DNA from: Pseudomonas borbori
GTDB taxonomy: Bacteria > Pseudomonadota > Gammaproteobacteria > Pseudomonadales > Pseudomonadaceae
Reading direction: 5' to 3'
NCBI RefSeq assembly: GCF_900115555.1
Contig: NZ_FOWX01000003.1
Span: 1 to 64,000 of the forward strand
DNA length: 64,000 nucleotides
Both the position numbers and the translations under genes were made by a program. This document shows positions 35,144-43,440 of this stretch, in pieces; position 1 is the stretch's first letter; each line of letters begins with the position of its first letter. The notes beneath the pieces are model-generated. The model was not told where the DNA came from and searched no databases. It saw only the letters and a program-made list of their open reading frames with translations.

Positions 35144-35211
35144 GGCATCGGTTCTCTCTTTTGTTTTTGTTGTGAAAAGCTCGTGTGGTGCTTTTGTAGG
35201 AGCCGGGCTGC

Positions 35212-35976
35212 TTAACCCAGGTCGCCACCGCCCACCGGCAGGGTCACGCCGGTGATATAAGCGGCGTCGTCGGAGGCGAGGAACAGGATCGCCCCGGCCT
35301 GCTCGTCGATGCTGCCGTAGCGTTTCATCAGGCTGCTGCTGAGGGTCTGGTCGACGATCTGCTGGTACCAGGCCTGCTCCTGCTCGCTCTGCGCGGCGCT
35401 GTTGCGCGGGATGCGCCGTGGCGGCGCCTCGGTGCCGCCGGGTGCGGTGGCGTTGACCCGGATGCCGCGCTCGGCGGTCTCGAAGGCCAGGCAGGCGGTC
35501 AGGGCGTTGACCCCGCCCTTGGCCGCGCCGTAGGGCACGCGATTGACCCCGCGGGTGGCGATCGAGGAGACGTTGACGATGGCGCCGCTGCCCTGCTCGA
35601 GCATCTGCGGCAGTGCGGCGTGGCAGCACCACAAAGTCGGGAACAGCGAACGACGCACTTCGGCCTCGATTTCGTGCGCCTGGTAGTGCTCGAACGGCTT
35701 GGCCCAGATGGTGCCGCCGACGTTGTTGATCAGGATGTCCAGGCGGCCGAAGCGCTCGACCGCCGCGGTCATCACCCGCTGGCAGTCGGCAAACTGCTCG
35801 AGGTCGGCGGTCAGGCACAGCACCGCCTCATGCTCGGCCAGCTCGAACACCAGCTCGGAGCGGTCCACCGCCACCAGCTGCGCGCCCTCCTCCAACATCC
35901 GCTCGGCGACGCGCCGGCCGATGCCCTGAGCGGCGCCGGTGACCACGGCGACCTTGTCCTGGAAACGTTTGTTCAT
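35212..35976 (-). CDS. benD: 1,6-dihydroxycyclohexa-2,4-diene-1-carboxylate dehydrogenase, 254 aa
   Basis: A short-chain dehydrogenase that oxidises and decarboxylates the benzoate cis-diol to catechol with NAD. The cofactor motif is TGAAQGIG (residues 14-21), and the catalytic Ser and YGAAK lie near 140-160. The start MNKRFQDKVAVVTG at 35976 is conserved. It ends the benABCD group. Confidence 0.94.
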   Translation of the reverse strand: MNKRFQDKVAVVTGAAQGIGRRVAERMLEEGAQLVAVDRSELVFELAEHEAVLCLTADLEQFADCQRVMTAAVERFGRLDILINNVGGTIWAKPFEHYQAHEIEAEVRRSLFPTLWCCHAALPQMLEQGSGAIVNVSSIATRGVNRVPYGAAKGGVNALTACLAFETAERGIRVNATAPGGTEAPPRRIPRNSAAQSEQEQAWYQQIVDQTLSSSLMKRYGSIDEQAGAILFLASDDAAYITGVTLPVGGGDLG

Positions 35977-35992
35977 GAACCACCTCGCTTGC

Positions 35993-36041
35993 GCAGCCCG
36001 GATGCAATCCGGGAAATCCGCCAGAGAACCCCGGGCTACTG
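35993..36041. repeat. extragenic repeat between benC and benD
   Basis: AGCCCGGATGCAATCCGGG (35995-36013) and CCCCGGGCTA (36029-36038) form an inverted repeat of a type I know as common between genes of Pseudomonas and Azotobacter. It has no coding content. Confidence 0.55.
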
Positions 36042-36090
36042 CACGAATAAAACAGGCCCGCTCACCCAGTAAGCGGACCAAAGGAGCCTG

Positions 36091-37101
36091 TCAGGCGCTG
36101 GCGGCGAACTTCTCGTAGTAGAAATTCGCCGGCGCGATGCCCTGTTCGCGGATGTACTGGCTGACCGCCTCGACCATCGGCGGCGGGCCGCACAGGTAGA
36201 CATCCACGTCGCCGTCGTTGAGGTGCCTGGGCGCGATGTGCTGGGTGACGTAGCCCTTGTGCGGGTAGCTGCTGTCCGGGCTGGCCACGCAGGCGCTGTA
36301 GGTGAAGTTGGGGATGCGCGCGGCCAGGGCCTCGAGCTTGTCCATCTCGACCAGGTCGAAATCGTTGGTCACCCCGTAGATCAGGTGCAGCGGGTGTTCG
36401 CTGCCCTGCTCGGCAATCTTCTCGAGCATCGCGGTGAAGGGCGCCAGGCCGGTGCCGCCGGCCAGCAGCAACAGCGGCCGTTTGATTTCGCGCAGGTAGA
36501 AACTGCCCAGCGGGCCGGCCAGGGTCATGCTGTCGCCGGCCTTGGCCAGCCCGGTGAGGAAGCTGCTCATCAGGCCGCCCGGCACGTTGCGGATCAGAAA
36601 GCTGACTTCGCCGTCCTTCTGCAAGGTGCTGAAGGAATAGGCGCGGCTCTGCTCGCTGCCCGGCACCTTGAGGTTGACGTACTGGCCCGGCAGGAACGCC
36701 AGCTTGCTCAGGGATTCGCCCTTGATCGACAAGGCGATGGTGCTGTCGGACAGCTGACGCACCGCGCTGATCGCCGCCTCGAAGCTGGCCTGCTGGGTCT
36801 TGCAGACGTCGCTTGAGGCCGGCACGCGCACCACGCAATCGCTTTCGGCGCGCATCTGGCAGGTCAGTACATAGCCCTGCTCGGCTTCTTCCGCGCTCAG
36901 GGCATCCTCGACGTATTCCTCGCCCAGGTCGTACTGACCGGCTTCGGCGAAACACTTGCAGGCGCCGCAGGCGCCGTCACGGCAATCCAGCGGAATGTTG
37001 ATGCCCTGGCGGTAGGCGGCATCGGCGACGGTCTCGCCGAGGTTGGCGTCGATGAAACGGGTGACCCCGTCTTCGAAATTCAGTGCGATCTTGTGGCTCA
37101 T
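36091..37101 (-). CDS. benC: benzoate 1,2-dioxygenase electron-transfer component, 336 aa
   Basis: The N-terminal plant-type [2Fe-2S] ferredoxin domain has CRDGACGACKC (about 40-50) plus a distal Cys. It is followed by an FAD domain with RAYSFST and an NAD domain with LLLAGGTGLAPF. It passes electrons from NADH to BenAB. An internal hairpin-like repeat lies after its stop. Length is typical. Confidence 0.95.
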   Translation of the reverse strand: MSHKIALNFEDGVTRFIDANLGETVADAAYRQGINIPLDCRDGACGACKCFAEAGQYDLGEEYVEDALSAEEAEQGYVLTCQMRAESDCVVRVPASSDVCKTQQASFEAAISAVRQLSDSTIALSIKGESLSKLAFLPGQYVNLKVPGSEQSRAYSFSTLQKDGEVSFLIRNVPGGLMSSFLTGLAKAGDSMTLAGPLGSFYLREIKRPLLLLAGGTGLAPFTAMLEKIAEQGSEHPLHLIYGVTNDFDLVEMDKLEALAARIPNFTYSACVASPDSSYPHKGYVTQHIAPRHLNDGDVDVYLCGPPPMVEAVSQYIREQGIAPANFYYEKFAASA

Positions 37102-37182
37102 GGCACACCTCGCTATACGGTTTTCGGCGTGCAGAGGCCCGAGACGGGAGGCAACGCCCCCGTCGGCAGCCCTGCAGCGGAT

Positions 37183-37671
37183 TCAGATGTGATAAACGTC
37201 GATGACCTGGCGCACGTAGTCGTTCTTCAGCACCACCTTCTTGGCCTTGATCAGCGGGTTCGGCCCGCTGGTGTCGAGGCTGTAGAAGCTGGTGCCGTAG
37301 AAGTGGTCGACGACCTTGTAGCGAAAGCTCATGGTGTGCCAGTTGAAGCGCAGCTGGCACAGGCCATCGGCCGGCTCGAGCAGCTCGATGTTGCTGATGT
37401 TGTGCGAGGTGCGCGTGTCCGGGATGGTGGCACTGGAGCGCTCGGTGCGGATGCGGAACACCCGGTCTTCCAGGCCGCTGCGGTTGCCGTACCAGATCAG
37501 CGAGATCTCGGTCTGGGGATTTTCCACCAGCTGGTCGCGGTCGTCCCAGGCCGGCATCCAGAAGGTGGCGTCGCTGGCATACAGCTCCAGCCACTGGTCC
37601 CACTGCTTGTCGTCCAGGTAGCGCGCTTCGCGGTAGAGGAAGTCACGCGCGGCTTCGTAAGTCAGGCTCAT
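37183..37671 (-). CDS. benB: benzoate 1,2-dioxygenase small (beta) subunit, 162 aa
   Basis: A cystatin-like fold subunit of the ring-hydroxylating oxygenase, starting MSLTYEAARDFLYREARYLD. WQWLELY-type and WMPAWDDRDQ segments are family features. Its ATG directly abuts the benA stop, so the subunits are co-translated. Confidence 0.95.
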   Translation of the reverse strand: MSLTYEAARDFLYREARYLDDKQWDQWLELYASDATFWMPAWDDRDQLVENPQTEISLIWYGNRSGLEDRVFRIRTERSSATIPDTRTSHNISNIELLEPADGLCQLRFNWHTMSFRYKVVDHFYGTSFYSLDTSGPNPLIKAKKVVLKNDYVRQVIDVYHI

Positions 37672-39033
37672 TTACGCGCCCTCCACATGAATCAGTTGAT
37701 CCTGCTGTTCCTTCAGCGCCTCGATCATCTGCTGCTGCCAGTAGTGGTGCTGCAGCACGAACAGGCCTTCGTCTTCGGTACGCACGCCGCTCATCAGCGG
37801 ATGCAGGTCGATTTCCCTGGCCGCGTCATCGGCGCCCTCGACCCAGTGTTCGCAGCCGCGGGACATGTCGTTCCACTCCATGGCCCGACCGGCGAAGCCC
37901 TGCTGGCAGGCGCGGAACTCTTCCAGGTCGTCCGGGGTGGCCATGCCGCTGACGTTGAAGAAGTCTTCGTACTGACGGATGCGCCGGGCGCGGGCCTCGG
38001 CGCACTCGCCTTTCGGCGCGATGCAGTAGATGGTCACTTCGGTCTTGTCCACCGACAGCGGCCGGGCAATGCGCAGCTGCGAGCCGAACTGGTCCATCAG
38101 GTACAGGTTCGGGTACAGGCAGAGGTTGCGCGAGTTGCCGATCATCCAGTCGGCGCGAGCTTCTCCAAACTCGGCGGCGAGACGATCGCGCTCGGCGAAC
38201 AGCGGCCGGTCCTCGGGGTTGTCCCAGCGAGTCCAGAGCAGCAGGTGGCCGTTGTCGAAGGAGTAGAAACCACCGCCCTTCTTGCCCCAGCCGCCGGCGC
38301 TCATGGCGCGGATATCGTCGCCGGCTTCCTTCTGCTTGCGCTGCTGCTGGGTCGCGGCGTAGTTCCAGTGCACCGCGGTGACGTGGTAGCCGTCGGCGCC
38401 GTTCTCCGCCTGCAGCTTCCAGTTGCCCTCGTAGACATAGGTGCTGGAGCCGCGTAGCACTTCCAGGCCGTCGGCGGACTGGTCGACGATCATGTCGATG
38501 ATCTTCTTCGACTCGCCGAGGAAGTCCTCCAGCGGCGCCACGTCCTCGCGCAGGCTGCCGAACAGGAAGCCGCGGTAGGACTCGAAACGGGCGACCTTCT
38601 TCAGGTCGTGGGAGCCGTCGCAGTCGAAACTCTGCGGATAACCGGCTTCCTTGGGGTCCTTGACCTTGAGCAGCTTGCCCGAGTTGTTGAAGGTCCAGCC
38701 ATGGAACGGGCAGGTGTAGGTAGCCTTGTTGCCGCTCTTGAAGCGGCAGAGCATGGCGCCACGGTGACTGCAGGCGTTGATGAAGGCATTGAGCACCCCC
38801 TCCTTGTTGCGCGCGATGAAGATCGGCTGGCGCCCCATGTGGGTGGTGTAGTAGTCGTTGTTCTCGGGGATCTGGCTTTCATGGGCCAGGTACAGCCAGT
38901 TGCCCTCGAAGATGTGCTGCATCTCCAGGTCGAACAGGCGGGGGTCGGTGAACATCTCGCGCTTGCAGCGGAAAATGCCCTTGTCTTGGTCTTCTTGCAG
39001 CAGGCCGTTCAGGTAATCGAGTCGCAGGGTCAT
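37672..39033 (-). CDS. benA: benzoate 1,2-dioxygenase large (alpha) subunit, 453 aa
   Basis: It holds the Rieske [2Fe-2S] site, with CSHRGAM (about residue 89) and CPFHGWTF about 18 residues on, and the mononuclear iron site, with [14 protein letters not shown] (about 210-223). The product is the cis-diol of benzoate. It is first in the operon. Two XylS/BenR-like boxes lie upstream (39097-39133), and an AACAATAATAAC motif overlaps the ribosome-binding region. Confidence 0.96.
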   Translation of the reverse strand: MTLRLDYLNGLLQEDQDKGIFRCKREMFTDPRLFDLEMQHIFEGNWLYLAHESQIPENNDYYTTHMGRQPIFIARNKEGVLNAFINACSHRGAMLCRFKSGNKATYTCPFHGWTFNNSGKLLKVKDPKEAGYPQSFDCDGSHDLKKVARFESYRGFLFGSLREDVAPLEDFLGESKKIIDMIVDQSADGLEVLRGSSTYVYEGNWKLQAENGADGYHVTAVHWNYAATQQQRKQKEAGDDIRAMSAGGWGKKGGGFYSFDNGHLLLWTRWDNPEDRPLFAERDRLAAEFGEARADWMIGNSRNLCLYPNLYLMDQFGSQLRIARPLSVDKTEVTIYCIAPKGECAEARARRIRQYEDFFNVSGMATPDDLEEFRACQQGFAGRAMEWNDMSRGCEHWVEGADDAAREIDLHPLMSGVRTEDEGLFVLQHHYWQQQMIEALKEQQDQLIHVEGA

Positions 39034-39045
39034 CGCCGTGGCTCC

Positions 39046-39133
39046 GTTATTATTGTTTCAACGGAATCAAGGCTACGACTCGGGGACGCCGGACAATATC
39101 CAGTTTGTACACGACCTTTATCCGTTTTCTGCA
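39046..39133 (-). promoter_or_regulatory. benA promoter region: two BenR/XylS-type boxes and a Crc/Hfq-like motif
   Basis: On the minus strand, TGCA-N6-GGATA (39133-39119) and TGTA-N6-GGATA (39111-39097) form a direct repeat starting 22 bases apart. This resembles the TGCA-N6-GGNTA tandem of the TOL Pm promoter bound by XylS, to which BenR is related. AACAATAATAAC (39057-39046) next to the ribosome-binding site fits the A-rich Hfq/Crc target. Confidence 0.75.
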
Positions 39134-39163
39134 GGGCGCGAACGATGGCGCGCCAACCCACAC

Positions 39164-39300
39164 GTAGGGTGCGCCGTGCGCACCAAAAACGCGGAGAAAG
39201 ATCAGGATTTGCGGCGTCGGTTGGTGAACAAGCTTCGCACCAACTCGCTACGACATATGCCTCTGGTGCGCACGGCCTAGGCGGCCCCGCGACACCCTAC
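39164..39300. repeat. paired GTAGGGTGCGCC/GGTGCGCAC extragenic repeat between benA and benR
   Basis: GTAGGGTGCGCCGTGCGCAC (39164-39183) and the inverted unit GGTGCGCACGGCCTAGGCGG then CCCCGCGACACCCTAC (39265-39300) bracket about 80 bases without a gene. They match the pair at 31274-31355. Confidence 0.65.
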
Positions 39301-39322
39301 AGGCCATACGAAAACGTAGGGA

Positions 39323-40279
39323 TCAGGACTCGCGCCGGCGCAGGGTGTCCGAGGGCAATTCGCCGAAGGTGCTCTTGTAGCTCTCCGAGAAACGCCCCAG
39401 GTGCAGGAAGCCGTAATCCAGCGCCACCTCGGTGACGTTGCGCACCTTGGCGGTCGGATCGATCAGGCAGGCATGCACCTTCTCCAGTTTCTTGCTGCGG
39501 ATGTAGTGCTTCGGCGTGGTGCCGGCGTTGCGCTCGAACAACGCGTAGAGCGAACGCGGACTCATGCGTACCACCTCGGCCAGCTGCTGCAGGCCGATGT
39601 CCTGCTTGAGATTGTCTTCGATGTACTGGGCGATCCGCTCGAACGACCGGCAACTTTCGCCCAGCTCCTCGCGCCCGACGTTGTTGGCCAGCAGGCCGAG
39701 CAGCTTGGTGGCAATGATCCGCGCGTATTGCTCCTGCACCTGGGCCAGCGGTTGCGCGCTTTCCGCCTCTTCACAGACCAGACCGAGCAGATTGACGAAA
39801 CCGTCCAGCTGGCGCAGGTCATGCCGTGCGCCGAAGCGGATGCCGTCGACCGGACGGCGCCAGTGATTTTCGCTGCAGGCCCGGTCGAGAAAGGTCGCTG
39901 GCAGCTTGACGATGAACTTCTCGCAGTCGCCGGAATAGGTCAGGTCGACCGGATCGTCCGGGTTGATCAGCAACAGCTCGCCAGGGGTGAAATAGTGCTC
40001 CTCGCCCCGCCCACGCCACAGGCAATGCCCCTGCAACAGGATCTGCAGGTGGTAGATGGTTTCCAGAGCCGGCGAGGTGACCCGCACACTGCCGCCGTAA
40101 CTGATCCGGCACAGATCCAGGCTGCCGAAGGTGCGGTGGCTCAGACTGGCCTCGGGCCGGCCACTTTGCGGCAAACGAATGCAATGCGAACCGACATGCT
40201 GATTGACATAATCGGAGACGGCGTAGGGGTCGGCATTGTGAAATACCCGACTCTTCTCGTTAAGCAGACGACAGTCCAT
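39323..40279 (-). CDS. benR: AraC/XylS-family activator BenR, 318 aa
   Basis: The C-terminal AraC DNA-binding domain (about 215-315) has two HTH motifs: QDIGLQQLAEVVRMSPRSLY and the second within RNVTEVALDYGFLHLGRFSE. The N-terminal part is a cupin-like effector domain like XylS. BenR activates benABCD with benzoate as effector. The gene lies upstream of benA in the same direction. Confidence 0.92.
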   Translation of the reverse strand: MDCRLLNEKSRVFHNADPYAVSDYVNQHVGSHCIRLPQSGRPEASLSHRTFGSLDLCRISYGGSVRVTSPALETIYHLQILLQGHCLWRGRGEEHYFTPGELLLINPDDPVDLTYSGDCEKFIVKLPATFLDRACSENHWRRPVDGIRFGARHDLRQLDGFVNLLGLVCEEAESAQPLAQVQEQYARIIATKLLGLLANNVGREELGESCRSFERIAQYIEDNLKQDIGLQQLAEVVRMSPRSLYALFERNAGTTPKHYIRSKKLEKVHACLIDPTAKVRNVTEVALDYGFLHLGRFSESYKSTFGELPSDTLRRRES

Positions 40280-40546
40280 GGCTCACGGTGCTCTTATAGT
40301 TTTTCTGACGCTGAGGGTCGGCACAAGCAAGGCATCCGCCCACAGTCTTTTATTGATACAGGCAAAACAGCCATAGGGTGGCCTGCACCGATCAACGGTC
40401 GGCAACAGCTACCCGCCAAGCCTATCGCTCGACTCGTTGGCAGCCATCCCATCGGCTATGACAGCTTAGTGAATTTGAACAGAAGCAAGATAGTCAGTGC
40501 GCGATAACCGCACACATTCGCTCAAGGAAACGCCACCACGCCCGGT

Positions 40547-41392
40547 TTACATTGGCTTGAACAGCTGACTGCTCAGCTCGCGGCTGGCGCTGAGCATGAT
40601 CGGCAGGAAGCGCTGCTCCAGTTCGCTGGCCGGCACCCGCCCGGCATGGGTGCTGACGTTCATCGCGGCCAGTACATGGCCGGACGAGTCGTACACCGGC
40701 ACCGCCAACGAACGCAGCCCTTGCTCCAGCTCCTGATCGACCAGGCACCAGCCCTGCTGACGCACCTGCTGCAGGCACTCCCAGAGCGCCTGCGGGGTAT
40801 GCAGGGTGCGGCTGGTCTTGGCCTGCAGATCGGCGTGATTGAGGTAATCGTGCAGGCTGTCGTCGTCCAGCGCGGCGAGGAGGATGCGGCCCATCGACGT
40901 GCAGTAGGCCGGCAGGCGGCTGCCGACGCTCAAGTCCACCGAGATCAGCCGCTGTGGAATCGCCGAGCGGGCGATGTAGAGCACCTGCTCGCCTTCCAGG
41001 GTGGCCAGGTTGCAGGCCTCGTGCAGCTGCTCGCTGATGCGGTCCAGGTAGGGCTGCGCCGAGACCGCCAAGGGCGTGGACGACAGGTAGGCATGGCCGA
41101 GGGTCAGCACCTTGGGCAGCAGCGAATAGGTACGTCCGTCGCTGGTCGCATAGCCCAGTTTCATCAGGGTATACAGGCAGCGGCGCACGGCCGCGCGGGG
41201 AATCTCGGTGCGGTGGCTGATCTGCGCGATGGTCAGGTGGCGCTTGCGCTCCTGGAAGGCATTGATCACCGCCAGGCCTCGGGCCAGCGAGGTCATGAAG
41301 TTCGGATCGCCGCTCAGCTCGGCGATGCGTTTGGCCGGTGAAACATACACCGGCGGCACCAGGCCGGACAGCGACGGACGCGCATCGGTCAT
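40547..41392 (-). CDS. pcaR: IclR-family regulator PcaR, 281 aa
   Basis: A winged HTH (about 32-95: FMTSLARGLAVINAFQERKR, then LTIAQISHRTEIPRAAVRRC) is followed by the IclR effector domain. Similarity to P. putida PcaR, as I recall it, is very high through YSLLPKVLTLGHAYLSSTPL. PcaR activates pca genes with 3-oxoadipate. Operators like those at pcaI precede this gene, indicating autoregulation. The ATG at 41392 is used; no pca gene is adjacent. Confidence 0.93.
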   Translation of the reverse strand: MTDARPSLSGLVPPVYVSPAKRIAELSGDPNFMTSLARGLAVINAFQERKRHLTIAQISHRTEIPRAAVRRCLYTLMKLGYATSDGRTYSLLPKVLTLGHAYLSSTPLAVSAQPYLDRISEQLHEACNLATLEGEQVLYIARSAIPQRLISVDLSVGSRLPAYCTSMGRILLAALDDDSLHDYLNHADLQAKTSRTLHTPQALWECLQQVRQQGWCLVDQELEQGLRSLAVPVYDSSGHVLAAMNVSTHAGRVPASELEQRFLPIMLSASRELSSQLFKPM

Positions 41393-41425
41393 ACGACCTC
41401 CAAAGCAGGTGGGAGCGACAACGAT

Positions 41426-41454
41426 GCGATTATCGAACGCTAGGCCGATAATCG
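41426..41454 (-). promoter_or_regulatory. two PcaR-type operators upstream of pcaR
   Basis: CGATTATCG (41427-41435, inside the complement of GTTCGATAATCGC) and CGATAATCG (41446-41454) start 19 bases apart, as at pcaI. They lie 34-62 bases upstream of the pcaR ATG, where a bound dimer would affect pcaR transcription. Confidence 0.72.
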
Positions 41455-41728
41455 CAATCGCTCCGACCGACCGGTAACCTTGCCGCCACTCAGCCAGCAC
41501 CCGTTGCGTCCAGCTGGCTGCTGCAGGCCGGAGACGATCCAACCCAGCAAGCGAGATTGCCGCACCGGCTGTTGTGGCGCGCCCCTCCCCCGCCCGTCAC
41601 GCCAATGACCGCGATAAGGGATGAGGATCGCTACTGCTTATTCAGGCTGAAAACGCCGTCGCGAAAGCGTTTCACAAGCCTTGATTCCCCGGCTAGCCGC
41701 GGCTGCGGGTAAAAGCAGCGGACACAAA

Positions 41729-41767
41729 AAAGCCCGGATGCCTTTGCGATAAGGACATCCGGGCTTT
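41729..41767 (-). terminator. rho-independent terminator of tRNA-Lys
   Basis: AAAGCCCGGATG (41729-41740) pairs with CATCCGGGCTTT (41756-41767), and the loop region itself has a small CCTT/AAGG stem. It lies downstream of tRNA-Lys on the minus strand, with T-tract on that strand. Confidence 0.85.
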
Positions 41768-41792
41768 CTATAACCTTCCGTGGAAGGGTGTT

Positions 41793-41868
41793 TGGTGGGT
41801 CGTGTGGGATTCGAACCTACGACCAATTGGTTAAAAGCCAACTGCTCTACCAACTGAGCTAACGACCC
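41793..41868 (-). tRNA. tRNA-Lys(UUU)
   Basis: A 76-nt cloverleaf with acceptor GGGTCGT/ACGACCC, D-arm TAGCTCAGTTGGTAGAGCA, anticodon TTT in GGCTTTTAACC, and encoded CCA. It is intact. In P. aeruginosa the tRNA-Lys beside queC is, from memory, an integration hot spot. Confidence 0.96.
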
Positions 41869-41924
41869 GATGCAGGGCGCATGATACTGATTTAATTCAG
41901 GAAATCAACACCTGGAGAAAACTT

Positions 41925-42599
41925 TTAGCGATACCGGGTCGGATCGGCTACGCCCGCCGCGGCAAAACCGGCCGCTCGCAGGCGACAGCTGTCGCATTTG
42001 CCGCAGGCACGCCCCTCCTCGTCGGCCTGGTAGCAGGACACCGTCAGGGCGTAATCCACGCCATGACGCAGACCCGCCTGGACGATCTCGGCCTTGCTCA
42101 TGTTCTGCAGCGGTGCCTGGATACGGAAACCCTGGCCTTCGACCCCGGCCTTGGTCGCCAGGTTGGCCATGCGCTCGAAGGCCGCAATGAACTCGGGCCG
42201 GCAATCCGGGTAGCCGGAATAGTCCACCGCATTGACCCCGATGAAGATATCGCGCGCGCCCAGCACCTCGGCCCAGCCCAGGGCCAGGGCGAGGAACACG
42301 GTATTGCGCGCCGGCACGTAGGTGACCGGAATGCCTTCGGTGGGGCTTTCCGGCACCGCGATGCTGCTGTCGGTCAGCGCCGAACCGCCGATGCCATCGA
42401 GGCTCAGGCCGACCACCTTGTGCTCGACCACCCCCAATTGCCTGGCCACCCGCTCGGCCGCCTGCAATTCGGCGCGATGGCGCTGACCATAATCGAAGCT
42501 CATGCTGTAGCAGCTGTAGCCCTCGGCCTTGGCCAGGGCTACCACGGTGGCCGAATCCAGGCCGCCGGAGAGAAGAATGACCGCTTTCTTGTCGCTCAT
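41925..42599 (-). CDS. queC: 7-cyano-7-deazaguanine synthase QueC, 224 aa
   Basis: An ATP-dependent enzyme converting 7-carboxy-7-deazaguanine to preQ0 in queuosine synthesis. The PP-loop is SGGLDSAT (residues 11-18) and the zinc site is in [20 protein letters not shown]. It follows queE with a one-base gap, so the two are one operon. Confidence 0.96.
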   Translation of the reverse strand: MSDKKAVILLSGGLDSATVVALAKAEGYSCYSMSFDYGQRHRAELQAAERVARQLGVVEHKVVGLSLDGIGGSALTDSSIAVPESPTEGIPVTYVPARNTVFLALALGWAEVLGARDIFIGVNAVDYSGYPDCRPEFIAAFERMANLATKAGVEGQGFRIQAPLQNMSKAEIVQAGLRHGVDYALTVSCYQADEEGRACGKCDSCRLRAAGFAAAGVADPTRYR

Positions 42600-42600
42600 G

Positions 42601-43248
42601 TCAGTGTCCCGGCTCGTCGTTCCAGAGAATCTTGTGCAGCTGCATTTGCAGGCGCACGGGCAGGTTATCGGCGACTATCCAGTCGGCCAGCAACCGCGCG
42701 CTCAACTCATGGTGGCTCGGCGAGAACAGTACCTCGCCGGCGCGCTGGTGCAGACGATACTGGATCAGCTTGGTCACCGCCCAGTCATAGTCTTCGCGCG
42801 AGCAAATCACGAACTTGACCTGATCGTTCACCGTCAACAGCTCGATATTCTCGTAGCGATTGCGCGCCACTTCTGCCGAGCCCGGTGTCTTCAGGTCGAG
42901 CACCTTGCTCACCCGCGGATCGACCGCCGATACATCCAGCGCGCCACTGGTTTCCAGCGACACCTGGTAGCCGGCATCACACAAGCGCTTGAGCAAAGGG
43001 ATGCAGTTGGGTTGCGCCAGCGGCTCGCCACCGGTCACACAGATGTAGCGCGGCTGGTAGCCGGCAATCTGTTCGACGATGGCGTCCAGGGACATGACTT
43101 CGCCGCCGCTGAAGGCGTAAGCGGTGTCGCAGTACTGGCAGCGCAGGGGGCAGCCGGTCAGGCGAACGAACACGGTCGGCAAGCCGGCGGTGCGCGTCTC
43201 GCCCTGCAGCGAGTAGAAAATCTCGGTAATTCGCAGGGTATCTTGCAT
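42601..43248 (-). CDS. queE: 7-carboxy-7-deazaguanine synthase QueE, 215 aa
   Basis: A radical-SAM enzyme for the step before QueC. The cluster motif is CPLRCQYCD (residues 31-39), with YSLQGE at the N-terminus and [10 protein letters not shown]. The ATG at 43248 ([17 protein letters not shown]) is the family start; further upstream codons have no support. Confidence 0.95.
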   Translation of the reverse strand: MQDTLRITEIFYSLQGETRTAGLPTVFVRLTGCPLRCQYCDTAYAFSGGEVMSLDAIVEQIAGYQPRYICVTGGEPLAQPNCIPLLKRLCDAGYQVSLETSGALDVSAVDPRVSKVLDLKTPGSAEVARNRYENIELLTVNDQVKFVICSREDYDWAVTKLIQYRLHQRAGEVLFSPSHHELSARLLADWIVADNLPVRLQMQLHKILWNDEPGH

Positions 43249-43394
43249 ATCAGCCACGGGCGTGACGGCTAAACAGGCCATCCGCCTCCGTTGCGGGAAA
43301 AGGGGCGCGAATTGTATACGAAAAAATTTCCGGGAGAAATTTTTAACGTTGCGTAGCAACGGCCCGAAGGGTGGCCGCCAGGGATGGCGGGGCA

Positions 43395-43420
43395 TAAAAA
43401 ACCCGCGACAGGCGCGGGCT
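43395..43420 (-). terminator. terminator after cpoB
   Basis: CCCGCG (43402-43407) pairs with CGCGGG (43413-43418); on the minus strand the stem is followed by a T run (complement of 43396-43401). It separates the Tol-Pal operon from queEC. Confidence 0.8.
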
Positions 43421-43440
43421 TCTTGCTCGGCAATACCGCT

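Larger units (their letters stand above)
41393..41792. other. 400-bp gap upstream of pcaR, with PcaR boxes and the tRNA-Lys terminator
   Basis: Apart from the operators at 41426-41454 and the terminator at 41729-41767 no feature is seen; open frames here have no recognisable domain. The gap marks the boundary between the catabolic block and the queC/tol core region. Confidence 0.5.
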
